A DNA stretch of 64,000 nt, from NCBI GenBank assembly GCA_032622095.1, contig CP136066.1, positions 173,229,164 through 173,293,163 of the forward strand, read 5' to 3'. This DNA is from Siphonodentalium dalli. Lineage: Eukaryota > Mollusca > Scaphopoda > Gadilida > Siphonodentaliidae. Position numbers and translations under genes: made by a program. This document shows, piece after piece, positions 38,209 to 52,190 of this stretch. The notes under the pieces are model-generated. The model saw nothing but the letters and a program-made list of their open reading frames with translations. It was not told the DNA's origin and did not search any database. Position 1 is the stretch's first letter, and each line of letters starts with the position of its first letter.

Positions 38209-39463
38209 TGTCAATGAAACCAAGTTTCTTTCCATGCTTTTTACTCCTTATTCTCATAAAAAATCCAGGCAACACCAAAAGTTAGCTTAAAATTAATTTG
38301 ATTTATAGATGTGAAGTATCAATCAACTGTATCTTTGTTATGTGATATGTGTTCGATTATGGTCTGTATTTTGGTTTTGGATGTTGTTTTATTGGGGTAT
38401 CAAGCAGGTGAATAATTGGCGAACATGATTTAGTGTGAAATACGTGTGCTATGTAAATCATATAGGGTGATCTATCAAAATGCCTAAACTACACTTGATA
38501 CTTGACTGGAGCTTTCTAAAATTTTGCAAAAAGATGGTGTCAGTGCAATCCCTTATATATGCAAGTCTTCCATAGGGAGCCTTCCATATATAAGAGAATA
38601 GTACCCTATCCGTAAATCCTTATCAGTAGTAGTTCATTATGCAAAAGATATCCAATGGATAGATTGAACTGCGATATCAATTTATTACAATTTCCAATAT
38701 GTCAACTACACTTGAACGCGCTGCTTTATAACACAACGCATGCAGACAATGCAATGCATTGGTGCAACATAATATGACAAAACGTGTCCAACTGATAGCT
38801 GTTTTTGCCAGCATTTATTTCAACCAATGGTGAAGACGGAAGAAAACTTCGCTAGTTCTGATCTAGTGTGATAAGATATTTATAACACAGAAGCTACCAC
38901 ATGTTTGTACTAGTGCGGGTTTAAAAAAAAATATTTAGGTCATTGTTGTATAGTGCTTAGAGATTATTTAATTTTTATTTCACGACTTCGTCCAATATTT
39001 TCATATGTTTTTTTGTGATTTTGGTTTTTTTTTGATTTTTTGTGTTTAAATTCCTTAATTGTTATAGCACTGATTTATTCAAGAATCCAAACTACTTTAT
39101 TTGACATTTTTATTTTTTTCTGTTTTGATAATCTTAAAATGAATGAGTAAGGAATCCACAGAGTTTTTCTCTGTCTGCCATTATTTTTAAATATCTTGCA
39201 TGCCAGAAAATGGATAATGGGTTATTCCAATGTATAATTTAGAACTGAATGGGAGAGTCCATTCTGGAATCAAAGGGTTATCACTGAAATTATTTTTATT
39301 TTATTCGGGCTTCCAGACCTCCAACTACAACAACATACACAATTTAATTTAACACTGGTTTTGATTTGTTCCACTGAAAACAATTTGACAAATAATCTAT
39401 CGAAAAATAATCTGTCGAAAAATTTACAAAATAATTAATACTAACCCTCATAACCATATAAAC
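38209..39463. other. Unassigned AT-rich DNA with a family B2 fragment
   Basis: A B2 fragment at about 38502-38600 keeps GCAATCCCTTATATATGCAA and CCATATATAAGAGAATAG. The rest is AT-rich with T-runs and no recognised gene. Confidence 0.45.
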
Positions 39464-40445
39464 CAAGCCTGGATATAGTGTGTCTGACATTTGCAGAATG
39501 AGGTGCCCTGAGGGTGAATTTATTGATGCTACCCCGCACAGTCAGTTTTGGGGTGTTTGTCTATTGACAATAGTCTTCTAGTGTGGTTTCAGGATACTAT
39601 AAAGTTATAATTTGTGGACATGATTCAGCATGAATAATGTTTTACGATTCAAACAGATTTAAATTCCATTATGTACTACATTATGCATAACTAATTAAAG
39701 GATTGGCTAATTTTGTCACGATAATGAAGCCTCTAGGACAAAATTTTAAATTTATATTAAAGTTGCATGACAAACACTGATTTACACATGATTTACACTA
39801 ATGGGTCGTGTGTTTGTGCATGCATTCAGATTGCAACTCGCTCAGACTGCGCTTTTGATTGGACGAGCTTAAAGCACGCAGTTCCAGTTAACCAAGTGGC
39901 ACCATGCAGAGAGATTGACATTCTGGTAACGGGTATAATAGGGCGATCTGTTCATAGATGTGTTGTATTATTAGGGGACGGGGTACCTTTGGCTTACCTC
40001 TCAGGACCATGGGAACGGATATGACAGGTGTGGCAATATAGTCCGTAAATTTTTAAAAATGCCGAGCTCCACTGCAGTGTCATTATAATAAACGGGGAGA
40101 GGACCCTGATCCGTGCAAATCAACACCAAATTCACCCTCTGGGGATCTCATTCTGATTAGGCCTCATCTTCTGGGAAGTATCTATTTGTTTTTGGTTAAT
40201 TTTTCGCTTCTGTTCAGTTTCTATATCCGCCAATTTGCAGAAGATAATATGGATAATCGAGGTGACTAACAGGTGAAGATCACCAACTTCAACTGTGGAA
40301 CTTCAATCTGATCCTAGGTCTCCCATAACACAGTTGAGGCCTAAAGCCGAATGAGCAGAATAGCGTGATAGCATCACTAAATTCACCCTCTGGGGAACCT
40401 CATTCTGCAAATGTCAGACAAACTAAATGACTAAATCCAGGCTTG
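39464..40445. mobile_element. Long family D relative with internal sequence
   Basis: Starts CAAGCCTGGATATAGTGTGT and ends AAATGACTAAATCCAGGCTTG. Between the D-type arms are about 580 unrelated bases (39546-40124), then the CTTCTGGGAAGTATCTATTT and CTTCAATCTGATCCTAGGTC block also found at 13141-13513. An 85-codon frame at 39767-40024 has no recognised domain. Confidence 0.6.
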
Positions 40446-40600
40446 TCTAAAACTTTGATATTATATGAAATAAATGGATATAAATTTCAATATCAAACAA
40501 GATAGTGTCTTTCAGGTGAAAATTCTCATTCCATAAAAGTCACCATTTTACACTATAATCTTAAAGAGACTCATGGCCCTTGAAGTTGGTTCATGCGACA

Positions 40601-40727
40601 TACAGTAATGCTCTAATTAATCGACTCCTTAACCACAGCAGAATTATGGGTAACTTTTCGGGATTTAGTCGGAAATATGGCTTGTTGCCATTCATCGGAA
40701 AGCTCTCGGCTCTAGAGCATTACTGTA
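40601..40727. mobile_element. Family E hairpin with internal deletion
   Basis: TACAGTAATGCTCTAATTAA to CTAGAGCATTACTGTA. The full left arm runs to GGAAAGCTCTCGG, then directly to the right terminus, so most of the right arm is deleted. Confidence 0.75.
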
Positions 40728-41007
40728 ACACAAGAATCAGTACACAAATATCAACAAGTACATGAACAAATTGGATTGGCGTTGTTCTTATTTCATGGTT
40801 AATAAATCTCCAATAAAGAGATTTTGCATGTCAAAACCATTGTTATGTAAACAGTGGAACTACTGATAAATGTCCAATAAGATTCCAAAGTTTAATAAAA
40901 CAAATTGACAGTATACATTGGAAAAGGTCAAAGCATTGAAACATATTCTGAAAATCATGTTCAGTCTAAAATATTTTAACGATATTTGTTGACAAATTAC
41001 ATGTACT

Positions 41008-41598
41008 TTAAAGGGGTACTGTACGCCATTTTCATTAAATTTCCGGTGACAACAACGATCTAATATCGATAATATATAGAAACATAAGTAATTTGAGTCG
41101 AAGATGTATTCTGTAAACGCTCAGGTTAATAGGCTATCTTAAAATTTAATAATTTAAAAGTTAATAATTTGATATAAATTGAATTTATGACTGGAGCCAT
41201 AAAATGGCGTCAATTAAATTACGAATTACCGTAATCAAAAATAGTAATTGAGGGATACTGGATTTTTAAACCGATCGCACACACGATTGCTTAAAATATT
41301 ATGATGATACGGGGAGAACACTCAAGCCATTCACTGACTAGCGACGATACAATAACTTAAATGATTATATGGGACTAGTATGCATATAATATAACTTTCA
41401 TTTGATTCATTTGGTTGAAAACTTTACAAAAATTACTCGACAACGACAATTTGTATTTTTGCATTCCGGTAAATTTGTCATCCGTAACATGACTTCGTAC
41501 TCAACAGACTTTCAAATAATGGAAAAATTGTTACCTTATTCTCCGACTCGGAGACTATAGAAACCAACAACAACATGTGGCGTACAGTACCCCTTTAA
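41008..41598. mobile_element. TTAAAGGGGTACTGTACGCC fold-back element
   Basis: Ends TTAAAGGGGTACTGTACGCC and GGCGTACAGTACCCCTTTAA, 591 bases. Interior with CCTTATTCTCCGACTCGGAG; no coding frame. Confidence 0.83.
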
Positions 41599-42019
41599 CA
41601 GTTTTGTTTACATATAAACTGGTTTCAAAACATGAAAAATTTATTGCAGAACTATATAATGAATATAAGAACAATGTTTATCTATTTCTTCACCTTCTTC
41701 ATGGTGGTGATATTTTTTAAGACGTTGATATTTTTGGATATAAACAAAATAGATTTCATAAGAATGTTGGTCTGGAGCCCTGAATACATGTTTAATGTCT
41801 AATTTTAAGATCTCACATTGTAATTTGTTTCTTGCCCTAATGATATTAATTGCCATAAAACAGAATAATAAAGGTGTTTAGTTTTATATTGCCAGTTTGT
41901 AGCCTTTGCTATTAATTACTGTCACTTCTTGTCGAGACGGAGGGTATCACACACCGCCCTCTTTTGGTACGCGGGATTCAGGCCATTATCAGGCTGTACG
42001 TGGGATACATACCCCTCTG

Positions 42020-42260
42020 TTAACCCTTTCAGTGCCAAGTTCGATTTTTGTATAGGGTGAATTTAGTGATGCTACCCCACATAGCAGGCTAGCATCACCA
42101 AATTCACCCTCTGGGAACCTCATTCTGCCGAGGTGTAAGCAGAATGAGGTCCCCAGAGGATGAATTTGGTGATGCTAGCCCGCTATGCGGGGTAGCATCA
42201 CTAAATTCACCCTCTGGGGACCTCATTCTGCAAATGACAGACACACTATTTCAAGGCTCG
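42020..42260. mobile_element. Family B3 fragment joined to a truncated family D element
   Basis: TTAACCCTTTCAGTGCCAAG (B3 end) runs to about 42054, where GGGTGAATTTAGTGATGCTA of a D element starts without its left arm. D then continues to ATTTCAAGGCTCG at 42260. The join shows deletion or insertion at this spot. Confidence 0.7.
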
Positions 42261-42290
42261 GCTGAAGTTGTATCCCAAAACTTCACCATA

Positions 42291-42400
42291 TACAGTAATG
42301 CCCTAAATAATCGACTCCTTAACCACAGCAGAATTATGGGTAACTTTTCAGGATTTAGTCGTATATATGGCTTGTTGCCATTCAACGGAAAGCTCTCAGT
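42291..42400. mobile_element. Family E left arm
   Basis: TACAGTAATGCCCTAAATAA through GGATTTAGTCGTATATATGG to GGAAAGCTCTCAGTGG. The right arm is absent. Confidence 0.75.
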
Positions 42401-42964
42401 GGTTTTCCAGCTAAATTGTCCCCCTACATTCTTTTCCCTTAAAAATGACAAGTTTTCCTTCCACAATGACAATGTCATGATATGGCATAGTGGCTAGAAA
42501 TACAAAGCTATACCAAAACTCGACCCCGTATCCATGATGCGAATTATTATTGAGTTTCCGGATGAACTTAGTATTCGTCTTTCGATTGACTCAAAACCTG
42601 GTATGTCACAAAAAAACACATGTGATGTTTGAGTGGCTCTAGACCCCCCCCCCCTTTCACTGCCACCGAGGAAAATTTTCAAGATTTTGTTTCTAATTGT
42701 ATGTATATATATATATGCATATATAGGCTGATAACCCATCGGCTGATTGTCAGTTGGCAAGACGCCATACTCTCGTGCATGCATGGTGGCACTATGAGTG
42801 AAACCAGAAAATATGTACCCCATTATCCCCCCTTGTCAAGTGATCCTGCTATGATGTTGGTGGGTCCTGCTAAATTGCTATGATGCTGATGCCGTTACAA
42901 AAATGTACTGGTATTTTATTGAAAGTTGTCATTTTCTAGGTGTTTGGATGATCTGAACAAATTG

Positions 42965-45900
42965 AAGAAAAGTCATGCCATGTATGTGTATAAAACATTC
43001 AAAAACATCACTGAAAAGTCATGCCATGTATGTGTAAAAAACATTCAAAAACATGACTGTAAAGTGATTAAATGTATGTGTATAAAACATTCAAAACACG
43101 ACTGTAATGTCATTACATGTATGTGTAAAAAAAACATTAAAAAACATGACTTCTCATTACATATATGTGTATAAAGCATTCAAAAAACATGACTGTAAAG
43201 TCATTACATGTATGTGTATAACACATTAAAAAAAATGACTGTAAAGTCAGTACATGCTTGTGTATAAAACATTCAAAAATATGAATGTAAATTCACTACA
43301 TGTATGTGTATAAAACATTCAAAAACATGACTGTATTGTCGTTACATGTATGTGTATAAAACATTCAAAAACATGACTGTAAAGTCATTACATGTGTGTA
43401 TATAAAACATTCAAAAAACTTGACTGCAAGGTCATTACATGTATGTGTATAAAACATTCAAAAACATGACTGTAAAGTCATTACATGTATGTATATAAAA
43501 CATTCAAAAACATGACTGTAAAGTCATTAAATGTATGTGTATAAAACATTCAAAATGTCACTGTAAAGTCATTACATTTATGTGTATAAAACATTCAAAA
43601 ACATGACTGTAAAATCATTACATGTATGTGTATAAAACATTCAAAAACATGACTAAGCTCATTACATGTATGTGTACAAAACATTCAAAAACATGACTGT
43701 AAAGTCATTACATGTATGTGTAAAAAAAACATTAAAAAACATGACTTCTCATTACATATATGTGTATAAAGCATTCAAAAAACATGACTGTAAAGTCATT
43801 ACATGTATGTGTATAACACATTCAAAAAAATGACTGTAAAGTCAGTACATGCATGTGTATAAAACATTCAAAAATATGAATGTAAATTCACTACATGTAT
43901 GTGTATAAAACATTCAAAAACATGACTGTATTGTCGTTACATGTATGTGTATAAAACATTCAAAAACATGACTGTAAAGTCATTACATGTGTGTATATAA
44001 AACATTCAAAAAACTTGACTGCAAGGTCATTACATGTATGTGTATAAAACATTCAAAAACATGACTGTAAAGTCATTACATGTATGTATATAAAACATTC
44101 AAAAACATGACTGTAAAGTCATTAAATGTATGTGTATAAAACATTCAAAATGTCACTGTAAAGTCATTACATTTATGTGTATAAAACATTCAAAAACATG
44201 ACTGTAAAATCATTACATGTATGTGTATAAAACATTCAAAAACATGACTAAGCTCATTACATGTATGTGTATAAAACATTCAAAAACATGACTATTGTCA
44301 TTACATGTATGTGTATAAAACATTCAAAAACGTGACTGTAACGTCATTACATGTATGTGTATAAAACATTCAAAAACGTGACTGTAACGTCATTACAGGT
44401 ATGTGTATAAAACATTCAAAAACATGACTGTAAAGTCATTACATGTATGTGTATAAAACATTCAAAAACATGACTCTAAAGTCATTACATGTATGTGTAA
44501 AAAAAACAGTCAAAAACATGACTATTGTCATTACATGTATGTGTATAAAACATTCAAAAAACATGACTGTAAAGTCATTACATGTATGTGTATAACACAT
44601 TCAAAAACATGACTGTAAAGTCAGTACATGAATGTGTATAAAACATTCAAAAATATGAATGTAAAGTAATTACATGTATGTGTATAAAACATTCAAAAAC
44701 ATGACTATTGTCATTACATGTATGTGTATAAAACATTCAAAAACATGACTGAAAAGTCATTACATGTATGTGTATAAAACATTCAAAAACATATATGTAA
44801 AGTCAGTACATGTATGTGTATAAAACATTCAAAATGTGACTGTAAAGTCATTACATGTATGTGTATAAAACATTCAAAAACATGACTGTAAAGTCATTAC
44901 ATGTATGTGTATAAAACATTCAAAAACATGACTGAAAAGTCATTACATGTATGTGTATAAAACATTCAAAAACATTATTGTAAAGTCATTAAATGTATGT
45001 GTATAAAACATTCAAAAACACTACTGTAAAGTCATTACATTTATGTGTATAAAACATTCTAAAACATGACTAAAGTCATTACATGTATGTGTATAAAACA
45101 TTCAAAAACATGACTGTAAAGTCATTACATTTATGTGTATAAAACATTCTAAAACATGACTGTAAAGTCAGTACATGTATGTGTATAAAACATTCAAAAA
45201 CATGACTACAGTCATTACATGTATGTGTATAAAACATTCAAAAACATAACTGTACAGTCAGTACATGTATGTGTATAAAACATTCAAAATCATGACTGTA
45301 AAGTCATTACATGTATGTGTATAAAACAGTCAAAAACATGACTAAACTCATTACATGTATGTGTATAAAATATTCAAAAACGTGACTGTAAAGTCATTAC
45401 ATGTATGTGTATAAAACATTCAAAAACATGACTGTAAAGTCATTACATTTATGTGTATAAAACATTCTAAAACATGACTATAAAGTCAGTACATGTATGT
45501 GTATAAAACATTCAAAAACATGACTGTACAGTCATTACATGTATGTGTATAAAACATTCAAAAACATAACTGTACAGTCAGTACATGTATGTGTATAAAA
45601 CATTCAAAATCATAACTGTACAGTCAGTACATGTATGTGTATAAAACATTCAAAATCATGACTGTAAAGTCATTACATGTATGTGTATAAAACAGTCAAA
45701 AACATGACTAAACTCATTACATGTATGTGTATAAAACATTCAAAAACGTGACTGTAAAGTCATTACATTTATGTGTATAAAACATTCTAAAACATGACTG
45801 TAAAGTCATTAAATGTATGTGTATAAAACATTCAAAAACACTACTGTAAAGTCATTACATTTATGTGTATAAAACATTCTAAAACATGACTAAAGTCATT

Positions 45901-47206
45901 ACATGTATGTGTATAAAACATTCAAAAACATGACTGTAAAGTCATTACATTTATGTGTATAAAACATTCTAAAACATGACTGTAAAGTCAGTACATGTAT
46001 GTGTATAAAACATTCAAAAACATGACTGTACAGTCATTACATGTATGTGTATAAAACATTTAAAAACATAACTGTACAGTCAGTACATGTATGTGTATAA
46101 AACATTCAAAATCATGACTGTAAAGTCATTACATGTATGTGTATAAAACAGTCAAAAACATGACTAAACTCATTACATGTATGTGTATAAAACATTCAAA
46201 AACGTGACTGTAAAGTCATTACATGTATGTGTATAAAACATTCAAAAACATGACTGTAAATTCATTACATTTATGTGTATAAAACATTCAAAAACGTGAC
46301 TGTAAAGTCATTACATTTATGTGTATAAAACATTCTAAAACATGACTGTAAAGTCAGTACATGTATGTGTATAAAACATTCAAAAACATGACTGTACAGT
46401 CATTACATGTATGTGTATAAAACATTCAAAAACATAACTGTACAGTCAGTACATGTATGTGTATAAAACATTCAAAAACATGACTGTACAGTCATTACAT
46501 GTATGTGTATAAAACATTCAAAAACATAACTGTACAGTCAGTACATGTATGTGTATAAAACATTCAAAATCATGACTGTAAAGTCATTACATGTATGTGT
46601 ATAAAACAGTCAAAAACATGACTAAAGTCAGTACATGTATGTGTATAAAACATTCAAAAACATGACTGTACAGTCATTACATGTATGTGTATAAAACATT
46701 CAAAAACATAACTGTACAGTCAGTACATGTATGTGTATAAAACATTCAAAATCATGACTGTAAAGTCATTACATGCATGTGTATAAAACAGTCAAAAACA
46801 TGACTAAACTCATTACATGTATGTGTATAAAACATTCAAAAATGTGACTGTAAAGTCATTACATGTATGTGTATAAAACATTCAAAAACGTGACTGTAAA
46901 GTCATTACATGTATGTGTATAAAACATTCAAAAACGTGACTGTAAAGTCAGTACATGCATGTGTATAAAACATTCAAAACATGACTAAAGTCATTACATG
47001 TATGTGTATAAAACATTCAAAAACGTGACTGTAAAGTCATTACATGTATGTGTATAAAACATTCAAAAACGTGACTGTAAAGTCAGTACATGCATGTGTA
47101 TAAAACATTCAAAACATGACTAAAGTCATTACATTTATGTGTAAAAAACATTCAAAAACATGACTGCAAAGTCAATACATGTATGTGTATACAACATGAC
47201 TGTATA
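42965..47206. repeat. 46-bp minisatellite array, about 90 units, with higher-order duplications
   Basis: Consensus unit: CATTCAAAAACATGACTGTA, AAGTCATTACATGTATGTGT, ATAAAA. Each unit holds the dyad TGACTGTAAAGTCA, the palindrome TACATGTA and TATAAAA. Variants (CAGTACAT, GTACAGTC, AACGTGAC, AACAGTC) recur in blocks. Around 43.11-43.69 kb a block of about 13 units is repeated with offset 595 at 43.71-44.28 kb. Another block recurs with offset 820 (marker CTACTGTAAA at 45021 and 45841). There is no spacer diversity, so it is not a CRISPR array. Confidence 0.95.
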
Positions 47207-49423
47207 CTGCGAAATATTTTAATAATGGCTGTGCTGGTGCTTGCAAAACGACGCAAATAACCATCTTGATTACAGTCGTTTTGCAACAACCAATACAACC
47301 GAACGCCGCGAAAATGGCAATTTACTTTAGAAAAAAATATATTAGATTAGCAGGACCGTTTGGCCAGAGGTGGTTATTTGAATCGTGACCTCTATCCTGT
47401 TAGGGTATAGTCAGCAAATGTTTATTTTAATATTGACTATCTCGGAAAGTTTGTTCTGGGTGTACAAGTTCATTCAGAGGGCATATAACAATGGACAACA
47501 AACTTTATCTCTTTCAAAATTTATAAAATTCAAACAGATCTGAACTTGCAAATACCTAGATATATCTTTAAATACCTGTTAATAGGATTAACGCCCTCGA
47601 ACTGGTTATTGAGAACTATATTTTTCATATTTATTTTAATACGCTTTGTGTGAAGTGCGCCTATAATTAACACTGCCGTGAATCGGTTATTTCAGCCAAA
47701 CCTTGGCTGTTTATTTCACAGGAGTTTCTGGGATAACCTGTGTGTCGGCTCAGAACATGCGTGCCAATTGAGGAGAACACGCGAAGGATTTGTGTAAATG
47801 TTAGCCCAAACGACATTTCGAAGTAACGACTGCTTTGTTGTTTATTTCGAGGAATAATACCGCATCATATGAATTCAGCCCAAATATATTGACAGGTGTC
47901 AAGGGTCAAACTCAAAACTGAGCAATAAAAAACTAATATTAATAAATACCGAGTATATTTAATTTAACGCCAATGGGTCGTTTATGTGCGTTCAAGAGTG
48001 TATTTATGCCTAAAGCAAAGTGAAATAACGATCTTAAAATGAATTGGCCGGTATATTGTATTAGTTATCAGGGTTACCAGGGTCGTAGTTGTATAAATTA
48101 CAATATATTTGTATGCTAAGATAATTGCGTGGTAATTTGTTTGCAATGGATTGATCGGTATTCAGGTCCCATATATGGAAATTCCAAATATGGAAAGTGA
48201 CGTGCGCAAAACAGCTGCATCTGGGTCAGATATATTTATAGCGAAGAAATGTTGTCAAATTGCACGTCTGAATACGCGTCTTATTCTCACTTATACCGTG
48301 TTTATATCAGTTTTATTCTATGTGTTGTTGTGTATTGTATTACTTTGATCAAGGTTGCGCTTTTGTTATTCTCACAAAAGGTAAATTTGATGCGTGTTTG
48401 ATGCGTGTTTACATTTCAAAATTTCGTCGGCCATGTACAGTAACACTAACACTACATATCCTTAATTACGAGACTAATTTATCGAATGAGGTCAAATTTT
48501 CGCATATAAGAAGACTCGTATGTTATTCTGCACCATTCTGACGAGTGCTGAAATTCGCATTATTTTCGTTTTTATCGAAAAATAATCGTTCTCTATGTAA
48601 ATTTTTTCAACCAAAAAAAAATACATTGTTTTGCCAATTTCAAGCTAGTTTATAGCATGGTCATGGCATAATTTGACATAGCGAGTGTCGGTAGACGTTT
48701 CTTGAGTGTGCACAACAAATTTTGGTCCCAACGAAGCAGGCTAAAATCCTGAAATTTGTCAATTTTACTTTGCGTGTGAAGAAAATATTCATTTAAACTT
48801 CCAAAATTGGTTGAAATATGCTCAACAACATTCAGTTGAATGGTGACATTATTTATAGTCACCGACTAACTTCCACGATGAATCAAATTTGTTTTTATTG
48901 GTGACAATTATGTCGCGAGAGATAAAAATGTAAATTTTTTAAAGAAAATGTAAAATTTTAGCTCATTTTAAGACTTTAATTGCTTGTAGATCGGTGTTAA
49001 TTATCTTCGTCAATGATGTCATGTCACGCTTGTTAATAATTCATTTGTTCGGAAATACTTATTGGGGGTCGAAATGTATAAAATTTAACTACCACCACTT
49101 CCAAAAACAACACCAATAAACAATAACGCTCTTTGTTCCATGCAATGGAAATGGCTATTTATTGTCCTGATATCAGTGATATAAATGAATGCCTAAAATT
49201 AGTATTATCCTGAAATAAATTTATGCCACTTTGGCGAACATGGGAACCACGGTACAATTTATGCCATTTAGGCACACTTCAGAGTGAAATCAGGGCTTAT
49301 ATTTCGGCGAAAATCCAAATCTAGATTCTCGTAAATATTCTCGCAAATTACCCTGGATTCTCGTGAAAAAGTATATATGGATTCTCGCTAAATCAGATGA
49401 AATATATGCCTTGGAAATATAGC
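47207..49423. other. Unassigned intergenic DNA
   Basis: About 2.2 kb without a recognised repeat or gene. Short open frames have no known domain. Confidence 0.4.
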
Positions 49424-51836
49424 AAATCGTTTAATGCTTTAGAATTTTTGTTTTTCGGAGATTTATATATATGCTTAAAGACATATTATGGACTTGTTAT
49501 GGACTTTTTCAGGTGCGAGAAATTGATAAGTTAGTGCTCAGGGACTTTGCCAAATCACTGAAATTTTCCAAAAAAATCTGCCACACCACTTCATAGAGAA
49601 CATCGTCTGAACTACTCCAAATTGTAAATATTTACATCTCGATTCGGGGCGCAACTATCGGCTATAATTAAACAAAAATGATTTCGCCATCGAGAGTCAT
49701 TGCATTTAACTAATATATAAGAATGACGTTGTGTATCATCCATTTGGATTAATATTCGTAACGAATAACTACTTTGAGAAAGATTATTCTTAATTTCTAT
49801 TTGATCACTCTGCCCGGTGTCTGCCGGAGTGTTTCACATCACTTTAATCAAGGAAGACTGTTCAGAAAAACTGTATTTCAAGAAATCGTTTAATGCTTTA
49901 GAATTTTGGTTTTCGGAGATTTATATATATGCTTAAAGACATATTATGGACTTGTTATGGACTTTTTCGGGTGCGAGAAATTGATAAGTTAGTGCTCAGG
50001 CACTTTGCCAACCTGGGGAATTTTATCATTCTACTAACATCACTGAAAATTTCCCAAAAAATCTGCCACACCACTTCATAGAGAACATCGTCTGAACTAC
50101 TCCAAATTGTAAATATTTACATCTCGATTCGGGGCGCAACTATCGGCTATAATTAAACATAAATGATTTCGCCATCGAGAGTCATTGCATTTAACTAATA
50201 TATAAGAATGACGTTGTGTATCATCCATTTGGATTAATATTCGTAACGAATAACTACTTTGAGAAAGATTATTCTTAATTTCTATTTGATCACTCTGCCC
50301 GGTGTCTGCCGGGGTGTTTCACATCACTTTAATCAAGGAAGACTGTTCAGAAAAACTGTATTTCAAGAAATCGTTTAATGCTTTAGAATTTTGGTTTTCG
50401 GAGATTTATATATATGCTTAAAGACATATTATGGACTTGTTATGGACTTTTTCGGGTGCGAGAAATTGATAAGTTAGTGCTCAGGCACTTTGCCAACCTG
50501 GGGAATGTTATCATTCTACTAACATCACTGAAAATTTCCAAAATAATCTACCACCCCACTTCATAGAGAACATCGTCTGAACTACTCCAAATTGTAAATA
50601 TTTACATCTCGATTCGGGGCGCAACTATCGGCTATAATTAAACAAAAATGATTTCGCCATCGAGAGTCATTGCGTTTAACTAATATGTAAGAATGACGTT
50701 GTGTATCATCCATTTGGATTAATATTCGTAACGAATAACTACTTTGAGAAAGATTATTCTTAATTTCTATTTGATCACTCTGCCCGGTGTCTGCCGGAGT
50801 GTTTCACATCACTTTAATCAAGGAAGACTGTTCAGAAAAACTGTATTTCAAGAAATCGTTTAATGCTTTAGAATTTTGGTTTTCGGAGATTTATATATAT
50901 ATGCTTAAAGACATATTATGGACTTGTTATGGACTTTTTCGGGTGCGAGAAATTGATAAGTTAGTGCTCAGGCACTTTGCCAACCTGGGGAATGTTATCA
51001 TTCTACTAACATCACTGAAAATTTCCAAAATAATCTACCACACCACTTCATAGAGAACATCGTCTGAACTACTCCAAATTGTAAATATTTACATCTCGAT
51101 TCGGGGCGCAACTATCGGCTATAATTAAACAAAAATGATTTCGCCATCGAGAGTCATTGCATTTAACTAATATATAAGAATGACGTTGTGTATCATCCAT
51201 TTGGATTAATATTCGTAACGAATAACTTCTTTGAGAAAGATTATTCTTAATTTATATTTGATCACTCTGCCCGGAGTCTGCCGGAGTGTTTCACATCACT
51301 TTAATCAAGGAAGACTGTTCAGAAAAACTGTATTTCAAGAAATCGTTTAATGCTTTAGAATTTTGGTTTTTGGAGATTTATATATATGCTTAAAGATATA
51401 TTATGGACTTGTTATGGACTTTTTCGGGTGCGAGAAATTGATAAGTTAGTGCTCAGGCACTTTGCCAACCTGGGGAATGTTATCATTCTACTAACATCAC
51501 TGAAAATTTCCAAAATAATCTACCACACCACTTCATAGAGAACATCGTCTGAACTACTCCAAATTGTAAATATTTACATCTCGATTCGGGGCGCAACTAT
51601 CGGCTATAATTAAACAAAAATGATTTCGCCATCGACTCGATGGCATCGAGAGTCATTGCATTTAACTAATATATAAGAATGACGTTGTGTATCATCCATT
51701 TGGATTACTATTCGTAACAAATAACTACTTTGAGAAAGATTATTCTTAATTTCTATTTGATCACTCTGCCCGTTGTCTGCCGGAGTGTTTCACATCACTT
51801 TAATCAAGGAAGACTGTTCAGAAAAACTGCATTTCA
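49424..51836 (+). repeat. Tandem array of five family C units with flanking DNA
   Basis: TTAAAGACATATTATGGACT starts at 49475, 49933, 50418, 50905 and 51390 (the last as TTAAAGATATATTATGGACT). Units of about 485 bases (the first 458, deleted) consist of a family C element ending CACATCACTTTAA plus about 105 bases of non-element spacer (TCAAGGAAGACTGTTCAG to TTTATATATATGC). Units are over 95% alike by eye. Open frames in it are not conserved genes. Confidence 0.9.
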
Positions 51837-51889
51837 AGATCACCAAACAACTTTCCTTTTTAGGGCCACCACATCTTTCCAAAGATGTA

Positions 51890-52190
51890 CTTCTTCCATT
51901 TTGCTATCAAAGACCGAAAAATGTCGTTAAACTAGAGATCCAAATACCCACTAAGGGCCCCTATATCTTGAAATATTAAAGACCGAGAATGTCGTTAAAC
52001 TATAAAGACCGAAAAATGTCGTTAAACTATAGAGATCCAAATACCCCCTATATCTTGAGATATTATAAAGACCGAAAAATGTCATTAAACTATTAAAGAC
52101 CGAAAAATGTCGTTAAACTAGAGATCCAAACATCCCGATCCCCTATTTTTTTTAGACAATTAAGAACGAAATATGTCGTTACACCATTAA
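51890..52190. repeat. AAAGACCGAAAAATGTCGTT short tandem repeat
   Basis: AAGACCGAAAAATGTCGTTA, AACTAGAGATCCAAATACCC and TATATCTTGAGATATTA blocks recur about six times in shuffled order, with diverged last copies (AAGAACGAAATATGTCGTTA). Confidence 0.75.

Noticed and set aside
42965-47206. CRISPR-like periodicity
   Set aside because: Whole 46-base units repeat with no unique spacers, and the context is animal DNA; it is a minisatellite.
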